Shown: positions 1 through 8,309 of the stretch, piece after piece
How the letters are laid out: each line of letters begins with the position of its first letter
Position numbering within the stretch: position 1 is the first letter of the stretch
Origin: Microbacterium paludicola
GTDB taxonomy: Bacteria; Actinomycetota; Actinomycetes; Actinomycetales; Microbacteriaceae
Assembly (NCBI RefSeq): GCF_015235415.1
Contig: NZ_JADGLL010000011.1
Span: 1 to 64,000, forward strand
Direction: 5' to 3'
DNA length: 64,000 nt
Program-made: the position numbers and the translations under genes
The notes under the pieces: generated by a model
What the model was told of the DNA's origin: nothing
Seen by the model: only the letters and a program-made list of their open reading frames with translations
The model's database searches: none

Positions 1-17
1 CCCCTGGAGACCCCCCG

Positions 18-629
18 TTGCGATCCCCTTCTTCGTCCCCTTCTCGTTCTCTCGCGGCGGTGCTCGCCGTCGGCCTGCTGACAGCGCTCGTCGGCTGCGC
101 GCCGCAGGACGGCGTCGCAGCTGAGTACGACGTCGGCAATCAGACCTACGAATCCGGTGACTTCCGCGTCGAGTCGATCGCCGCCGAGGAACGAGGCGAG
201 CCGGTCATGTTCGATGGCATCACCGAGCACGGCGACGCTGTGTCAGAGGATGAGTTCGCGGGCCGCGTGTACGTCGTGAACTTCTGGTACGCCGCCTGCG
301 GGCCGTGCATCGCCGAGGCGCCGATGCTCGAGGACGTCTGGCAGGACTATCAGGCCGAGGATGTCGGGTTCCTCGGCATCAACATCTATGATCAGCCCGC
401 CACGGCCCGCGCCTTCGCCGCAGACAACGGCATCACCTACCCGAGTGTGATCGACGCGGACAGCGGCCAGGTGAAGCTCGCCTTCGCCGCCGCGACGCCG
501 ATCCAGGCGACGCCCACCACGCTGGTGATGGACCGGCAGGGCCGGGTCGCGGCGCGGATCATCGGGCAGCTGCAATCGGCGTCGATCCTGTCGACGCTGG
601 TCTCCGACGCCTTGGCCGAGGACGGCTGA
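18..629 (+). CDS. TlpA/ResA-like thioredoxin-fold lipoprotein
   Basis: Membrane-anchored extracytoplasmic thiol-disulfide oxidoreductase, probably taking electrons from CcdA to reduce apocytochrome c or another exported thiol protein. A TTG start is preceded by a GGAGA Shine-Dalgarno at 6-10. Residues 1-27 form a lipoprotein signal ending in the lipobox LVGC. The redox motif W-Y-A-A-C-G-P-C lies near residue 95 and the cis-Pro segment TPTTLVMD near residue 165. Length (203 aa) fits ResA/TlpA. It is first of a tight operon; the stop lies one base before the ccdA ATG. The window edge hides any promoter. The thioredoxin-fold assignment is firm; the exact substrate is inferred. Confidence 0.88.
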   Translation: MRSPSSSPSRSLAAVLAVGLLTALVGCAPQDGVAAEYDVGNQTYESGDFRVESIAAEERGEPVMFDGITEHGDAVSEDEFAGRVYVVNFWYAACGPCIAEAPMLEDVWQDYQAEDVGFLGINIYDQPATARAFAADNGITYPSVIDADSGQVKLAFAAATPIQATPTTLVMDRQGRVAARIIGQLQSASILSTLVSDALAEDG

Positions 630-630
630 G

Positions 631-1368
631 ATGGGCGCGATCGTCGTCGACGGCGCCCTATGGCTCGCGATCCTCGTCGCTGCCTTGGCCGGACTCGTCT
701 CCTTCGTCTCGCCCTGTGTGCTGCCCCTCATCCCCGGGTACTTCGGCTACCTCGGGTCCGCCGTCGGCGCCGCGGAGGGAGGCAATCCGGCGAGGTGGCG
801 AATGGTGGGCGGCGTCGGGCTCTTCATCGCCGGGTTCACGGTCGTGTTCCTGGCCATGACGGTCCTCGGCGGCGTGTTCGGTATGTTCTTCGTGCAGTAC
901 TCGGCCGTCCTCACCCGGATCCTCGGCGTGTTCGTCATCGTGATGGGCTTGGTTTTCATCGGGGTGTTCCGCGGGGCCCAGCGCACCGTCCGGCTGCGAT
1001 CGCGCGGCGATCTCGGCCTGATCGGAGCACCACTGCTCGGCGTCGCACTGGGTATCGGGTGGGCACCGTGCATCGGACCGACGCTGGCGGCGATCATGTC
1101 GGTGTCGTGGAACCTCGGAGACCCGTGGCGGGCCGGCCTGCTCGGACTCGCGTACTCGCTCGGGCTCGGCCTGCCGTTCCTGCTGCTCGCCCTCGGTGTC
1201 GGATGGGCCACCCGTTCAGTCACATTCGTGCGCCGCCACATCCGCGTCTTCAACATCGTCGGCGGCGCTGTCCTCGTCCTGCTCGGAGCCCTGATGGTCA
1301 CCGGCGCCTGGAGTCGGCTTATGTCCATCCTGCAAGGGGTGATGCTGAATGTCACCCTCCCGCTCTGA
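631..1368 (+). CDS. ccdA: CcdA-family thiol-disulfide transmembrane transporter
   Basis: A polytopic membrane protein (245 aa, about six hydrophobic segments) that passes reducing equivalents from cytoplasmic thioredoxin across the membrane to extracytoplasmic thiol proteins. The two conserved membrane cysteines are visible: F-V-S-P-C-V-L-P in the first helix and G-W-A-P-C-I-G-P in the fourth, in the DsbD/CcdA pattern. It sits directly after the TlpA-like lipoprotein, its likely partner, and overlaps the next gene (resB) by 20 bases, so translation is probably coupled. Family membership is clear. Whether it serves cytochrome c maturation or a separate thiol pathway cannot be told from sequence. 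Confidence 0.9.
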   Translation: MGAIVVDGALWLAILVAALAGLVSFVSPCVLPLIPGYFGYLGSAVGAAEGGNPARWRMVGGVGLFIAGFTVVFLAMTVLGGVFGMFFVQYSAVLTRILGVFVIVMGLVFIGVFRGAQRTVRLRSRGDLGLIGAPLLGVALGIGWAPCIGPTLAAIMSVSWNLGDPWRAGLLGLAYSLGLGLPFLLLALGVGWATRSVTFVRRHIRVFNIVGGAVLVLLGALMVTGAWSRLMSILQGVMLNVTLPL

Positions 1369-3079
1369 ACCCGTTGCGACCGACCCCGCGCGCCCCGCCG
1401 ACCACATCGACCGCGGCGGCGACGAGGAGCGGATCGCCTCGCCCACGCTCGGAGTCGCCGGATGGCTGCGGTGGGCGTGGCGGCAGCTGACCAGCATGCG
1501 CACTGCGCTGGTGCTCCTGCTCCTGCTCGCCATGATCGCCGTCCCGGGGTCGATCTTCCCGCAGCGGGTCGCGAACCCGAACGGCGTGACCCAGTTCTTC
1601 CGTGACAACCCCGACATCGCACCGACGCTCGACGCGTTGCAGCTGTTCGACCTGTATGGCTCGGTGTGGTTCTCGTCCGTCTACCTGCTGCTGTTCGTCT
1701 CGCTGATCGGATGCGTCATCCCGCGCATGCGCCACCATGCCAAGGCGCTCCGTTCCCGCCCGCCACGCACGCCCGTCCGGTTGCAGAGGCTCGACCATCA
1801 CCTCGTCGACGACGTGCACGTGCCCGCGCACGTGGAAGCAGTGACAGAAGCGCCAGCGGCCATCACGATCGCAGAACGGCTGCTGCGCCGCCAGGGGTAC
1901 CGCACCGAACGCTACGACGCGGCGGGAGTGTGGTCGGTGTCGGCCGAGCGGGGCTACCTGCGCGAGACCGGAAACCTCGTCTTCCATGCCTCCCTGGTCG
2001 GGGTGCTCGTCTCCGTCCTCATCACGGGCGGCTTCGCCTACACGGGGCAGCGGGTCATCGTCGAGGGCTCCACGTTCGTGAACAGCCTCAGCGACTATTC
2101 CTCGTTCACGCCGGGTCGGTTCGTCGACGACACCGCGCTTGACCCCTATTCGCTCACCCTCGACCGATTCGACGTCACGTACGAACTTCCAGGGACACCC
2201 GGAGCGGGGCAGGCCGGCGACTTCGCCGCCCGGCTCACGATCCGTGCCCCCGGCGATCCGGACGGACGCAAGGATGTCGTACGTGTGAACCACCCCATCG
2301 ACGTGGCAGGCGACCGGATCTACCTGCTCGGCAACGGGTACGCCCCGACGATCACGATCCGCAACGCGGAAGGCGAGGTCGTCTACAGCGAATCGCAGCC
2401 GTTCCTGCCGCAGGACGGGATGATGACCTCGCTCGGCATCCTCAAGGTACCCGACGGATTGCCCGAGCAGATCGGACTGGTCGGGTTCTTCTATCCGACC
2501 CAGGGCACTCTCCCCAGCGGCGCGTACACGTCGGTGTACCCGGACCTGGTGAACCCGGTCGTCACTTTCAACGTGTTCTCCGGCAGCCTCGGCATCGACG
2601 ACGGCACGCCGCGCTCCGTGTACACGCTCGACACGTCAGGGATGACGCAGGTCACTGGCGGCGAAACCGGGCTCGAATCCATCGAGCTCACTCCGGGACA
2701 GACCGCGAACCTGCCGAACGGGTGGGGCACGATCACGTTCGAGGACGCCGCCGGGACCGGGGATCCCCTGTCCTCCGTGAAGCGGTTCGTGTCGCTGCAG
2801 ATTCAGCGCGACGGCGGCGCGATCTGGGTGCTCGCATTCGCGTCGATCGCGACGGCCGGACTCATCACCGCACTGCTGGTGCCCCGCCGTCGCCTCTGGG
2901 TGAAGGCTTCCCTGACCGCACCCGACGGAGCGCCGCAGCTGCTGCGCCTCGAATACGCCGGCCTCGCCCGAGGCGAAGACCCCCAGCTGGCCCAGGTCGT
3001 GTCACGACTGCGCGAGGAGCATCTCGCCGCGGTCACTGACGACCCCACCGATCCGCCCACCGACAAGGAGACCCTGTGA
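1349..3079 (+). CDS. resB: ResB-like cytochrome c biogenesis membrane protein
   Basis: System II cytochrome c synthesis protein of 576 aa. After a charged N-terminus come TM helices near residues 50-70, 105-125 and 210-230, then a large extracytoplasmic domain (about 230-490), a last TM near 495-515 and a cytoplasmic tail, as in ResB/Ccs1. Family segments M-R-T-A-L-V-L-L-L-L-L-A, S-I-F-P-Q-R and G-N-L-V-F-H are present. In System II, ResB works with CcsA/ResC in heme export and attachment. No CcsA gene follows here, which is unusual for the operon. The start overlaps ccdA by 20 bases and the stop overlaps the next start as GTGA. Confidence 0.88.
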   Translation: MSPSRSEPVATDPARPADHIDRGGDEERIASPTLGVAGWLRWAWRQLTSMRTALVLLLLLAMIAVPGSIFPQRVANPNGVTQFFRDNPDIAPTLDALQLFDLYGSVWFSSVYLLLFVSLIGCVIPRMRHHAKALRSRPPRTPVRLQRLDHHLVDDVHVPAHVEAVTEAPAAITIAERLLRRQGYRTERYDAAGVWSVSAERGYLRETGNLVFHASLVGVLVSVLITGGFAYTGQRVIVEGSTFVNSLSDYSSFTPGRFVDDTALDPYSLTLDRFDVTYELPGTPGAGQAGDFAARLTIRAPGDPDGRKDVVRVNHPIDVAGDRIYLLGNGYAPTITIRNAEGEVVYSESQPFLPQDGMMTSLGILKVPDGLPEQIGLVGFFYPTQGTLPSGAYTSVYPDLVNPVVTFNVFSGSLGIDDGTPRSVYTLDTSGMTQVTGGETGLESIELTPGQTANLPNGWGTITFEDAAGTGDPLSSVKRFVSLQIQRDGGAIWVLAFASIATAGLITALLVPRRRLWVKASLTAPDGAPQLLRLEYAGLARGEDPQLAQVVSRLREEHLAAVTDDPTDPPTDKETL

Positions 3080-3756
3080 ACACGCCTGCCTCCACCCGCA
3101 AGAAACTGCCGACCCCGGTCAAGGCCACCGTGATTTCGATCGCCGTCGTGGTCGTGCTCGTGATCGCCGCGATCGTGTATGTCAATGTGACCCGCCCAGC
3201 GCCGGTGACTCCCGACGACGGTGCGCTGCCTGGCACACGCAGTGACTCCCACGTGCTCGACGAGGCCGGGGCGGACGCGCCGACGCTGGTGGAGTTCCTC
3301 GACTTCGAGTGCGAGGCATGCGGGGCGTTCTACCCGTACATCGAGGAGATCCGCGAACAGTACGCCGGAGACATCAACTACGTCGTGCGCTACTTCCCGA
3401 TCCCCAACCACTACAACTCGATGCACGCCGCCGTCGCGGTCGAGGCAGCTGCGCAGCAGGGCCGGTTCGAGGAGATGTACGACCGGATGTTCGAGACGCA
3501 GATCGAGTGGGGCGAAGGCCAGTCATCCGAGGTTGCCCGCTTCCGCGGGTATGCCGAGGAGCTGGGCCTGGACATGGACGCGTACGACGCGGCAGTGGCA
3601 GATCCGCAGACGCAGGCCCGCGTCGAGGAGGACTTCCTGGAGGGGCAGGAGATGGGCGTCACTGGCACGCCCACGTTCTTCCTCGACGGCGTGAAGCTCG
3701 AGCTCACCTCCTTGACGGACCTCACAGATGCCCTCGATCGCGCCATCGCCGACTGA
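3076..3756 (+). CDS. membrane-anchored DsbA-like thioredoxin protein
   Basis: Probable extracytoplasmic disulfide oxidoreductase or isomerase of 226 aa. The N-terminal TM anchor is at about residues 15-37. The DsbA fold follows, with the active site F-E-C-E-A-C-G-A-F near residues 75-83 and a cis-Pro loop G-V-T-G-T-P-T-F-F near residue 195. The inserted helical region between the two fits the DsbA/DSBA_2 (BdbD-like) family. It starts with GTG overlapping the resB stop by four bases, so it is co-translated with the TlpA-CcdA-ResB cassette. The context suggests exported-protein thiol chemistry. Direction of catalysis is inferred, not shown. Confidence 0.88.
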   Translation: MNTPASTRKKLPTPVKATVISIAVVVVLVIAAIVYVNVTRPAPVTPDDGALPGTRSDSHVLDEAGADAPTLVEFLDFECEACGAFYPYIEEIREQYAGDINYVVRYFPIPNHYNSMHAAVAVEAAAQQGRFEEMYDRMFETQIEWGEGQSSEVARFRGYAEELGLDMDAYDAAVADPQTQARVEEDFLEGQEMGVTGTPTFFLDGVKLELTSLTDLTDALDRAIAD

Positions 3757-5293
3757 GACGCTCCCCTCCCCCACACCAGTCGGCGCAGCCCGTCCCCTGC
3801 TGCGAATGCGCCTTGCCATGCCGACCGCATTGGCCGGTGGGCTGATCCTCGACCTCGCGTACCCCGCCGTCGGGTGGTGGCCCGCGGCGTTCGTCGCCGT
3901 GACGCTCGGCCTGCTCACGCTGATCGGGCGGAGCGTCCCCGGGGCGCTGGGCGTCGGGCTCGCATTCGCCGTCGGGTTCTTCCCGCTCCATCTGATCTGG
4001 GTGGACGGGTTCCTCGGCCCGCTGCCGTGGATCGCACTGGCGGCGCTGCAGGCGACGCTGTTCGCCGTTGGGGCGGTACCGATCGCGCTCGCGTACCGGT
4101 GGTTGCCACGACCGGGCGGCGTTGTACTGCCGCCACTGCTGGTCGCGGGGTTGTGGACGCTGCGCGAGCTGGTCAGCGGAGCATGGCCATACACGGGATT
4201 CCCGTGGGCGCGGATCGGATTGAGCCAGGTCGACGGGCCCTTCGCCCAGATCGCGTCCTGGACAGGGACGGGCGGACTGTCATTCCTCGTCGTCGCCCTG
4301 TGCGCCTCAGCGATCCAGGCGGGGCGTGCACGGCAGCCGCGTCGCGGTCTCATTCCGCTGACAGTCGCGGTCGTGCTCGCGCTGCTGCCAGCGTTCCCGA
4401 CGACCCCGGCAGGCGAGCTGCGGATCGGCTGGGTGCAGGCGAACGGGCCGTCGGCCTACTTCGACGAGCGCGCCTCCGGTGACATCCTCGCCGCGCAGTT
4501 GACCGCCACCGAGACGCTGCTCGGACAGGACATGGATCTGCTCGTCTGGCCCGAAGGATCCGTCGACTCCGATCCTCTGAACCAGCCGGCGACGGCCGCA
4601 GTGCTTGATGACGTCATACGCCGGGCCGAGGCACCGCTGCTCGCCAACGCCGCCACCCAGCGCGGCGACGACACCTACAACACGTCGCTGCTCTGGACGA
4701 GGGAGGGCGCATCGCAGATGCACGACAAGATCAACCCCGTGCCGTTCGGCGAGTACGTGCCCGATAGGTGGTTCTACCAGGCGATCGCCCCCGAGCTGAT
4801 CGGACTGATCCAGCGCGAGTACACCCCGGGAGCGAATCCGCCGCTGGTCACGGTCGGGAATGTCGCGCTCGGGCTCGCGATCTGCTTCGACGTCATCTAC
4901 GACGATGTCATCCGTGCCGGCGCGCTCGGCGGCGCTCAGGCATACGTGTTCCAGACCAACAACGCCGACTTCCGCGGCACCGACGAGAACCTCCAGCAGC
5001 TCGCCACCGCCCGGATGCGTGCGATCGAGACCGGCCGCTCTGTCGCCAACATCTCCACCACGGGCACGAGCCAGCTCATCGCCCCCGACGGCACCGTCCT
5101 CGACGAGGCCGCAGCCGGGACGACCGCGGCCCGGACCGGCGACATCCCGCTGCGCACCGGGCTGACCCCCGCCGTCTTGCTGGGCCCGTGGCCGACCGCG
5201 ACCGCCTCAGGCGGTTCGATCCTGGCACTGCTGCTCCTCGGGATCGCGCGCCGCGGCCGTGCGCCCCGCATCGAACAACGGAGTTTCTCATGA
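3728..5293 (+). CDS. lnt: apolipoprotein N-acyltransferase
   Basis: Integral membrane enzyme adding the third acyl chain to lipoproteins. The N-terminal third has six or so hydrophobic helices and the C-terminal half is a nitrilase (CN-hydrolase) domain. The Glu-Lys-Cys triad is visible: E276 in W-P-E-G-S, K334 in H-D-K-I-N-P-V-P-F-G-E-Y and C386 in A-I-C-F-D-V. A final TM lies near residue 495. At 521 aa it is close to the usual length. The start overlaps the DsbA-like gene by 29 bases; downstream in-frame ATGs at 3806 and 3818 are possible. It may be a dedicated second copy serving the TlpA-like lipoprotein at the head of this operon; that role is inferred. Confidence 0.9.
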   Translation: MPSIAPSPTETLPSPTPVGAARPLLRMRLAMPTALAGGLILDLAYPAVGWWPAAFVAVTLGLLTLIGRSVPGALGVGLAFAVGFFPLHLIWVDGFLGPLPWIALAALQATLFAVGAVPIALAYRWLPRPGGVVLPPLLVAGLWTLRELVSGAWPYTGFPWARIGLSQVDGPFAQIASWTGTGGLSFLVVALCASAIQAGRARQPRRGLIPLTVAVVLALLPAFPTTPAGELRIGWVQANGPSAYFDERASGDILAAQLTATETLLGQDMDLLVWPEGSVDSDPLNQPATAAVLDDVIRRAEAPLLANAATQRGDDTYNTSLLWTREGASQMHDKINPVPFGEYVPDRWFYQAIAPELIGLIQREYTPGANPPLVTVGNVALGLAICFDVIYDDVIRAGALGGAQAYVFQTNNADFRGTDENLQQLATARMRAIETGRSVANISTTGTSQLIAPDGTVLDEAAAGTTAARTGDIPLRTGLTPAVLLGPWPTATASGGSILALLLLGIARRGRAPRIEQRSFS

Positions 5294-5377
5294 ACGCTCG
5301 ACGCGCCGGCCTCGAGCCTCCCGCCCCGATCACGCTGCCCACCCTCCGGATCCTCCGACCTCCAGCGCTCGCGACGA

Positions 5378-5572
5378 TCCCTGATGGTGGCGACTCTGTG
5401 GAGGGCGATGGGTCGCCCATGGGGAGCCTCACCGATCGAGGACCAGCGCAACGCCGGACTCATAGCGATCGTCGGAGCTGTCATCCCCATACTCCTTGCC
5501 ACCGCCGGGCGTCGATTCGGCTGGGCCGACGACGCGGCATCTCTTTCGCCCTCGTCATCGAAAGGACACTGA
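5378..5572 (+). pseudogene. remnant of a CtaG-like (cytochrome oxidase assembly) gene
   Basis: After the lnt stop, the same reading frame stays open without a good start until ATG 5384 and ends at the copC start. It encodes R-P-W-G-A-S-P-I-E-D-Q-R-N-A-G-L-I followed by a hydrophobic stretch ending A-T-A-G-R-R. This resembles the last two helices of the caa3_CtaG family, whose typical motif is D-Q-Q-L-A-G-L-I before a helix, and CtaG domains often accompany CopC. Only the C-terminal part is present and there is no ribosome binding site. It is more likely a decayed fragment than an expressed 62-aa protein. Moderate confidence in coding origin, lower in the family. Confidence 0.35.
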
Positions 5573-6225
5573 TGACCGTCCACCGTCACACACGACTCGG
5601 AGCCCTCACCGGGCTGATCGTAGCCGCAACTCTCGCGTTGCTCCCGGCCCAGGCCGCTTCCGCCCACGACAACCTTCTCGAAGCGTCCCCCGCACCGGGC
5701 GCGACGGTCGCGGCGCTTGACACGGTGACGCTGACCTTCAGTGCAGAGCTGATCGACTTCGGGCGAGCGAGCTACGCGCAGGTACAGGGCCCGGACGGCC
5801 TCTACTACGAGACGTCCTGCTCGACTATCGACCTGAATGTACTGACGACGCCTGTCGCGCTCGGAGAGGCGGGCACCTACACGATCGACTGGAATGCCGT
5901 CTCCAGCGACGGCCACCCCATCTCGGAGTCCTACGAGTTCACGTACGCGCCGGCCGAGGGCGTCGAGCCCGCGCTCGGATGGGATGAGCCCGCCTGCCGT
6001 AACGACGACACCCGCATGCAGCCCGGCGCCGCCCCCGAGCCGACAGAGCAACCCGAATCGACCGCGAACGCATCAGCGCCGCAGCCGAGCACCACAGAGA
6101 CCACAGAGACGGAGAACGACAGCGGCGGACCGGTCGCGGCCGCCGTGATCGGCGCCGGCGCGCTCGTGGCTGCCGCCTTCGTCGGTGGGCTCTTCGCTCT
6201 TCGTGCGAGGTCACGTCGACGGTAA
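5572..6225 (+). CDS. copC: CopC-domain copper-binding exported protein
   Basis: Exported single-domain CopC/YcnJ-like protein of 217 aa. The signal peptide (about residues 1-31) ends A-A-S-A, leaving the mature N-terminus H-D-N-L-L-E-A-S-P-A-P-G; that His is the classic first Cu(II) ligand. The second site S-S-D-G-H-P-I-S-E-S-Y-E-F supplies the Asp and His ligands. A Pro/Thr/Glu-rich linker leads to a C-terminal TM (about 185-208) and an Arg-rich tail, so it is anchored at the membrane face. ATG 5572 follows AAAGGAC at 5561-5567. The reading frame is open far upstream because of GC bias, but that part is not CopC-like. Role: periplasm-side copper buffering or delivery. Confidence 0.85.
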   Translation: MTVHRHTRLGALTGLIVAATLALLPAQAASAHDNLLEASPAPGATVAALDTVTLTFSAELIDFGRASYAQVQGPDGLYYETSCSTIDLNVLTTPVALGEAGTYTIDWNAVSSDGHPISESYEFTYAPAEGVEPALGWDEPACRNDDTRMQPGAAPEPTEQPESTANASAPQPSTTETTETENDSGGPVAAAVIGAGALVAAAFVGGLFALRARSRRR

Positions 6226-6414
6226 GTGGGCTACCGGTACGGGTCGACGGTGCAGTCGGTCATGCCATCGCGCCGTACCGGGCGCCCGTGACTGTCCGGC
6301 ACGTGCCCACGTGCGCGATGACTGCCGAGTCATCTGCCGGCCCAGCCGGTTCATCACGTCGATTCGCCTAGCAATAGTCGGCACTCGATGACTACACATA
6401 GCCCGCTGTATTGA

Positions 6415-8040
6415 TTACGAAGCTGCGGTGCCGTCCCGCCAGGTCCGGTAGCCGCCATCGAGGTTCCGTACAGCGAGTCCCCGCTGGGTCAGGATACGGG
6501 TGGCGAGATGCCCGCGCAGACCCACCTGGCAGTGCACCACGAGCGGCCCGCCGGGCAGCTCATCGATGTGCTCACGCAGCTCGTCCAGCGGCACGTTGAC
6601 CGCGCCCGGGATGGCGCCCGCGGCGAACTCGGAGGCCGTGCGCACATCGACCAGGGTGGCGCCCGAGGCGAGGGCGGCGTCCAGTTCGTGCCACTGCACG
6701 GTCGGCGTCGTGCCCGTGCGCGTGTTCTCCGCTACGTAGCCGAGGAAGTTGACGGCATCCTTGGCGGATCCGAACTGTGGAGCGTACGCGAGCTCGAGTT
6801 GGGCGAGTTCAGCAGCAGGCAGCCCGGCGTGCATCGCGGTGGCGATCACGTCGATGCGCTTGTCCACGCCGTCGCGCCCGACGATCTGGGCGCCAAGGAT
6901 GCGGTCGGACGCGGGGTCCGCGAGCAGCTTCATCGAGAGCGTCTCCGCGCCCGGGTAGTAGCCTGCGTGGGAAACCGGGTGCACGTGGACGATGTAGAAC
7001 TCGCGGCCGGCGGCGCGCAGCTGCTTCTCGCTCCAGCCGGCCTTCGCGGCGACGATGTCGAATACCTTCACGATGCCGGTGCCGAGCGCCGGTCGCGCGG
7101 TCTCGGCTCGGCCGGCGATGATGTCGGCGACCATGCGGCCGTGCCGGTTCGCAAGGCCCGCCATGGTGACCAGAGTGCTCTCGCCCGCGATGAGCTCCTG
7201 CTTCTCGACACCGTCGCCGACCGCCAAAACGTCGGGGTCGCTCGTGCGGCAGGTCTCATCGACCCAGATGCCGCCGGTCTCACCGATGCGCAGGCCGGCG
7301 TCGACCGCAAGCTGGCTCTCCGGCACGACGCCGGATGCGTCGATGACGAGCTCCGCCGGAATCGCCGTGCCGTCATCCAGGATGACAGCACCGTCCTCGA
7401 TACGCGCGATCTGCGCTCCCAATCGCACGTCGACGCCACGTTCCCGCACTGCAGCTGCGATGGGAGCCGCCATCTCGACATCGAGCGGGGACAGCAGCTG
7501 GCCACCACGCTGCACGAGGGTCACGCGCGCCCCGCGCGCGACGAGGTTCTCCACGGCTTCGAGACCGGTGTAGCCGCCGCCGACGACGACGACCGGCACC
7601 GCGGCGTGGACCAGTGCCCTGTGGATCCGGTCGGCGTCGTCGACGGTGCGCAGGCTCAGCGTCGGGATGGTCGAGGTCGGTTCATCGCGACGGGGGCGAG
7701 CGCCCGGCGCGAGGATGAGCTTGTCGTACGCCTCGGTGCTGCGAAGGCCGGTATCCAGGTCGACAACGTCGAGCGATTTGGTCGCGGTATCGATGCGGAC
7801 GACCTCGTGGCGCACGCGCACATCGAGGCGGAACCTGCGGTGCAGCGATGCGGGGGTCTGCAGCAGCAGCGAGGAGCGGTCGGCGATCGTGCCGCCGACG
7901 TAGTACGGCAGACCGCAGTTGGCGTAGGAGACCTCCGGGCCACGTTCGAAGACGACGATCTCCGCGGACTCGTCGAGGCGCCGCATCCGCGTTGCCGCCG
8001 ACATGCCGCCCGCCACACCTCCGACGACGACGACCCGCAT
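6415..8040 (-). CDS. CoA-disulfide reductase-like FAD oxidoreductase with rhodanese domain
   Basis: Flavoprotein pyridine-nucleotide disulfide reductase fused to a rhodanese (541 aa), the CoADR-RHD architecture that reduces CoA-disulfide, CoA-persulfide or polysulfide. Visible: N-terminal Rossmann motif V-V-V-G-G-V-A-G-G-M, the single catalytic Cys C42 in Y-A-N-C-G-L-P-Y-Y, a second NAD(P) motif V-V-V-G-G-G-Y-T-G-L near residue 155, the dimerisation domain, and a C-terminal rhodanese with active loop H-C-Q-V-G-L-R (Cys504). I chose the ATG at 8040 (MRVVVVGG) over a longer frame reaching 8115, which overlaps the upstream small gene. It is second in a two-gene minus operon opposite the CsoR/CstR regulator. 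Role in persulfide or sulfane-sulfur clearance is inferred from architecture and neighbour. Confidence 0.88.
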   Translation of the reverse strand: MRVVVVGGVAGGMSAATRMRRLDESAEIVVFERGPEVSYANCGLPYYVGGTIADRSSLLLQTPASLHRRFRLDVRVRHEVVRIDTATKSLDVVDLDTGLRSTEAYDKLILAPGARPRRDEPTSTIPTLSLRTVDDADRIHRALVHAAVPVVVVGGGYTGLEAVENLVARGARVTLVQRGGQLLSPLDVEMAAPIAAAVRERGVDVRLGAQIARIEDGAVILDDGTAIPAELVIDASGVVPESQLAVDAGLRIGETGGIWVDETCRTSDPDVLAVGDGVEKQELIAGESTLVTMAGLANRHGRMVADIIAGRAETARPALGTGIVKVFDIVAAKAGWSEKQLRAAGREFYIVHVHPVSHAGYYPGAETLSMKLLADPASDRILGAQIVGRDGVDKRIDVIATAMHAGLPAAELAQLELAYAPQFGSAKDAVNFLGYVAENTRTGTTPTVQWHELDAALASGATLVDVRTASEFAAGAIPGAVNVPLDELREHIDELPGGPLVVHCQVGLRGHLATRILTQRGLAVRNLDGGYRTWRDGTAAS

Positions 8041-8048
8041 CGGCGAGG

Positions 8049-8213
8049 TCACCGCTGGAACAGCTTCGAGAAGAAGCCGCCCTGACTCGGTTCTGCCGGG
8101 TGCCCGGCGCACCACTGCGACGCTGGCACCGTGCGACGCACCGACTCGACATGCTCACCGCATCCCGCCCAGGTCGTCTTCCCACAGGTCCGACACTTCA
8201 CCGCACGACACAT
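8049..8213 (-). CDS. small Cys-rich (zinc-ribbon-like) conserved protein
   Basis: A 54-aa protein beginning M-C-R-A-V-K-C-R-T-C-G-K-T-T-W-A-G-C-G-E-H, carrying five Cys and a His in the first 21 residues and another C-x-x-H later. The tail is G-G-F-F-S-K-L-F-Q-R. I recognise this as a widespread short actinobacterial family without assigned function, often next to sulfur- or metal-related genes. ATG 8213 is preceded by GAGGAG with good spacing, which separates it from the longer open frame starting at 8285. It ends 8 bases before the CoADR-rhodanese start and shares its promoter. Metal binding is likely from the Cys pattern; anything further is unknown. Confidence 0.75.
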   Translation of the reverse strand: MCRAVKCRTCGKTTWAGCGEHVESVRRTVPASQWCAGHPAEPSQGGFFSKLFQR

Positions 8214-8260
8214 TGCACTACTCCTCTTCGATCCCACCACTAGGGGTACAGTCGTAGACG

Positions 8261-8276
8261 ATACCCCCCGGGGTAT
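8261..8276. promoter_or_regulatory. CsoR/CstR-type operator in divergent promoter region
   Basis: ATACCCC-CC-GGGGTAT, perfect 7-base arms around two bases, sits between the minus operon (start 8213) and the plus regulator gene (start 8310). C-rich/G-rich arms flanked by AT are the known operator style of the CsoR/CstR family. A related half-site, TAGGGGTA, lies at 8241-8248. Binding would cover both divergent promoters and explain autoregulation. Confidence 0.75.
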
Positions 8277-8309
8277 CTTGTGCATTCAGGAGCGACACAG
8301 GGAGAGACC

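Noticed and set aside
4768..6225. A 485-codon plus-strand frame reaching into copC.
   Set aside because: The part before 5572 is Arg/His/Asp-rich shadow of lnt; CopC begins at 5572 with its own ribosome binding site and signal peptide.
6508..8085. A 525-codon plus-strand open frame.
   Set aside because: Complement of the CoADR-rhodanese gene, whose motifs are unmistakable.
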